NCBI GenBank assembly: GCA_028023455.1
Contig: JAQFVV010000030.1
Location: forward strand, 9,266,876-9,330,875
From: Epiperipatus broadwayi
Lineage: Eukaryota; Onychophora; Udeonychophora; Euonychophora; Peripatidae
Reading direction: 5' to 3'
Length of the DNA: 64,000 bases
Shown here: positions 61,103-64,000 of the stretch, piece by piece
Numbering within the stretch: the first letter of the stretch is position 1
How the letters are laid out: the number at the start of each line of letters is the position of its first letter
Position numbers and translations under genes: made by a program
The notes under the pieces: model-generated
What the model was told of the DNA's origin: nothing
The model's input: only the letters and a program-made list of their open reading frames with translations
Database searches by the model: none

Positions 61103-62830
61103 TTTTATATAAAGTTTTCTCGTATATGGTGGCTAGTAAATTTGTAAAATGGATGGAAAGGGAATAATGTAGTGGGCGAAATGCAAGGAGGTTTTAGATT
61201 AGATAGGCATATAGGAGATAGTTTATTTGTAGTTACACAACTTATGGATATGAGTAGGAATGCAGATAAACAGTTATATATGAGTTTTATAGATATAGAG
61301 AAGGCATATGATAGAGTAAATAGAAATAGATTATGGATAAGTTGAGCAAATTTGGGAATGGATGAAGCTTTAATAGATATTATTAAGAAATTATATGAAA
61401 ATAATTATTATATATATCAATTAGAGAATATAGAATCAATTAAAGATAAAAATGGTGTGGGACTAAGGCAAGGATGCCCTATGTCACCTATTTTGTTTGT
61501 GTTGTATTTGAGTGAAATGAAAAGAGCAATAGAAAGATTAGAAAGAGGGATAGAGATACCGTTAATAGGTAGTAAGGGAGTATATATTTTGTCAGGTCTT
61601 TTGTTTGTGGATGATATATTTTTGTGTGCAGAAAAAAGAGAAGATATGGATGTTATGTTGAGGACATGTGCAAGGGTGTGTAAAGAGATGGGGATTAAAT
61701 TTAGTGAAGAAAAATCAAATATAATGATGGTTAATACTGAGGAAAGAGAAGATGTAGAATTTTTATTAGGAGATATTAAGTTAAGTGTGGTGAATAGATA
61801 TAGTTATTTGGGAATTATTTTAAGTAATCAGAAAAATTATTTGGATGAATGGGAGAAAAAATTGATAAATGAAGCAAAGAAAAGAAAGGGATTGATAAAG
61901 AAATTATCAGTATTTTCATATAATAAATATGATGTAGCTAGAATTATATGGAAAGGAGTTGCAGTAGCAGGGTTAACATATGGTAATGATGCATTATATG
62001 TTAGTAAAAAGATATTAGATTATTTAGAAAAAGCTCAAAGGGAAGTAGGAAGACCTGCATTGGATGCAGAAGTATGGACAGCAAGGGAGGCAATTCAATG
62101 AGAAATGGGATGGTCAAGTTTTTATATGAGAGATGCAAAAAGTAAAATGAAAATGTTTGGTAGATTGCAGTTTATGGATAATAAAAGAATAGCTAAAATA
62201 GTATTTAATTGGGTTATGAGTAAAGGGCAGGTAACAAGATGGGTGAGAAAGGTAATGCAGTATGCAAAAGATTTGGATAAAGAATTTATATCAGTATATT
62301 TGTACAAAAGATGGGATGATTGTGTTGAGAGGATTATTGAGTGTTGTAGTAGTAAGGAATGGGATAAAAGAATAAATTTATTAATAAAGATTAGGGAGTT
62401 AGAGAGATGGAGAAATAGTATGGAGAGTAAAAAGAGTTTAAATATATATAGAAATAAACAGAATATTAGGTGTGAGTTAATATATGATAATAGTAAGGAA
62501 AGTAGTTTACTGTTTAAGGCTTGAACGGGATCTTTAGCTACAAAAGAATATACATGTAAATGGAAAAATATGGGTGATTTATTTTGTAAATTATGTAAGG
62601 AAGGAATTGAAAATATTAGGCATTTGTTAATTGAATGTAAATGTTTGAAAACAGAAAGGGTACATATAATGAAGTTGTGGAAAAATAAATATGAAAAGAG
62701 TGATTATACAGAAAGTGAATTATTGGTTTTTATGCTGGGTTTGGGAAAAGATAAGGGGGATTTAGATATAAAGGTTATAGAGTTGACAAAAATTATGTTG
62801 TGGAAATGGGATAGAGCAGATTATGGATAA
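61103..62830 (+). pseudogene. LINE reverse transcriptase ORF, three stops
   Basis: One frame carries GGFRLDRHIGDSLFVVTQLM, SFIDIEKAYDRVNR, GVGLRQGCPMSPILFVLY, the catalytic box FVDDIFLC near 61607-61630, EEKSNIMM, YSYLGIIL and the knuckle CKLCKEGIENIRHLLIEC. Both catalytic aspartates are present. TGA stops at 61343-61345, 62099-62101 and 62522-62524 break it. Where copy 1 overlaps (the last two stops), it has sense codons at those positions. The endonuclease and the start of the ORF are missing. Confidence 0.85.
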
Positions 62831-62940
62831 ATTTAGAGTGGGGAATGTAAAAGAAAGTGGCTAACAGGTTTATCTGGGCATAATTGCTGAGATATTCTTG
62901 ACTTCGTTTAAGGAGAAGTCATAATACATCACATCACATC
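61103..62940 (+). mobile_element. LINE copy 2 of tandem, RT onward
   Basis: It follows copy 1 directly at the CATCACATCA tail and extends further 5', into the RT fingers and palm. It ends in the same tail, then an (AT)n run. Confidence 0.85.
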
Positions 62941-62960
62941 AAGCTTTGTTTACATAAATG

Positions 62961-62964
<4 letters not shown>

Positions 62965-63019
<55 letters not shown>

Positions 63020-63045
63020 TATATATATATATATATATATATATA
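62965..63045. repeat. (AT)n microsatellite
   Basis: A long AT dinucleotide run interrupted once by a CAT, directly after the LINE tail. Confidence 0.9.
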
Positions 63046-63192
63046 CTTAATGGTTAATTTCTTCCATTAGGGCTTAATACCTTTGCTCCAGCATGGATAA
63101 TCGATATATGACCAGAAGTAATTTTTCATTTGTGCTCCATTGTATACAGATGAAATAGTATATTTATAATACATTGCACAATACTCTCAGTA

Positions 63193-63390
63193 AGCTGGCA
63201 TGCAATGGAATCTCTTGATAAGCTAGCCTGTTATAATCATGTCTCTGAAAGAATAGTAGATTGGTTTATTGACATTTCCAGATTAGATTTATATCAGGTA
63301 AATGTTGGTAATCAGTTAGCCCTGTTCAGCCTCTATAGTTTAATGGACTTCAGGCAGGCAAGCAGTCTAGTACACACAAATGGATTATGA
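63193..63390 (+). pseudogene. Faint LINE reverse transcriptase fragment
   Basis: The frame reads LDKLACYNHVSERIVDWFID, then YQVNVGNQLA and FRQASSLV. The order K-L-x-x-Y-x-V...D-W-F...Y-V-x-V-N-G...G-V-P-Q-G-S is a common RT stretch in CR1/Jockey-type LINEs, and this looks like a worn version. About 65 codons only; tentative. Confidence 0.4.
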
Positions 63391-64000
63391 ACCACAGAAA
63401 TGCTGCTCTTTACTTCCATGCAAAGTTCAAACCCAACTGACATGAGACTGGTGATATCTTCAGAGCTGACCTTTAATATGCACTTCTGCAGCATTCTCTG
63501 TAGTCTAATAATTTGTTCTACTAATAATTTTTAACCTGAGACCACTATTTATAGTCTACAATGAAATTTGAAATCATAATAATCAAATAATCAAAACCAA
63601 TTTTTATCTTAAAAATTTCTTAATACATCAAACAAAAATAGATTGTAAAATTTAAAATCAAAATACATTATATATTTAAAAAACAGTTTTCCAAAAATAA
63701 TTTTCATTTATCCAAAGTAGTTTTGGTACTTATATATTTCCCAATTAACCAACAGTAAAAGCAGTTTTTATTTTTATTTTGGGCATACAATAAACATTTA
63801 AAAAATAATATTTTAATTTGCGAAGCGCAGATAGTTGAAAACTGAAATAAATTGAGATATTTCCAAATCTCTTTGCACTCATTACAATACTTATCTGGCA
63901 GCCAATCAGATGTCATGATAGCTGTCCAAATAACATCCAAACCTAAACACACAACAAAGATTTTATGAAAAAAGGGTGGTCACCCTTTTCTCTATTTTTC
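63391..64000. other. Unassigned stretch at window end
   Basis: No supported gene. The segment to about 63490 is less AT-rich and may belong to the same old LINE. Confidence 0.4.

Noticed and set aside
63440-63480. CTGAAGA on the minus strand as a hammerhead box
   Set aside because: No GAAA box or paired stem II follows it.

Overview
This is a strongly AT-rich eukaryotic window, most likely from an invertebrate animal. It has no operons or compact gene order, and no intron-exon structure that I can recognise. It does hold many decayed retroelements, a mariner copy, a tRNA-derived SINE, solo LTRs and long (AT)n tracts. I could not identify the species. I found no intact host protein-coding gene; every protein similarity I can support belongs to a mobile element, and every element looks broken.

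Layout. 1.0-5.5 kb: an array of a ~455-bp dispersed repeat (family B) carrying a hammerhead-ribozyme-like core, with a 3.2-kb RTE-type LINE inserted into its last unit. 6.9-13.1 kb: remnants of a Penelope-like element (PLE) tail, two more family B copies and an L1-like LINE relic. 14.7-20.5 kb: a minus-strand LTR retrotransposon with long LTRs. One LTR holds a TA-flanked DNA transposon, which in turn holds a LINE tail. 21.6 kb: a SINE with a perfect 16-bp target duplication. 25.5-26.7 kb: a dead mariner. 27.4-28.1 kb: a CR1-like LINE end. 30.2-30.5 kb: an old copy of a second ribozyme repeat (family A). 35.3-36.0 kb: PLE tail fragments and a degenerate tandem repeat. 37.9-38.5 kb: a solo LTR with a 5-bp duplication. 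39.2-41.9 kb: a head-to-head pair of PLE 3' ends (reverse transcriptase end plus GIY-YIG nuclease) followed by an array of family A. 42.4-47.8 kb: two more solo-LTR candidates. 47.8-48.1 kb: a foldback element with a hammerhead-like core and a 14-bp duplication. 49-56 kb: RTE fragments, a second inverted PLE-like pair and a ~340-370-bp tandem repeat. 58.9 kb: another family B copy. 59.9-62.9 kb: two nearly identical head-to-tail LINE copies. 63.2 kb: a faint reverse-transcriptase fragment.

The most interesting signal is the recurrence of hammerhead-like self-cleaving motifs. Families A and B carry type I hammerhead cores, with CUGANGA, a paired stem II, GAAA, a very short stem III and a two-part stem I. 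Both occur as tandem units of about 406 and 455 bp. Hammerheads are known from Penelope-like elements and from small non-autonomous 'retrozymes', so the natural reading is that these are retrozyme-like repeats or PLE terminal repeats, perhaps moved by PLE enzymes. Three further PLE-tail motifs resemble degenerate hammerheads. Nothing here was tested by computation; every structure was read by eye.
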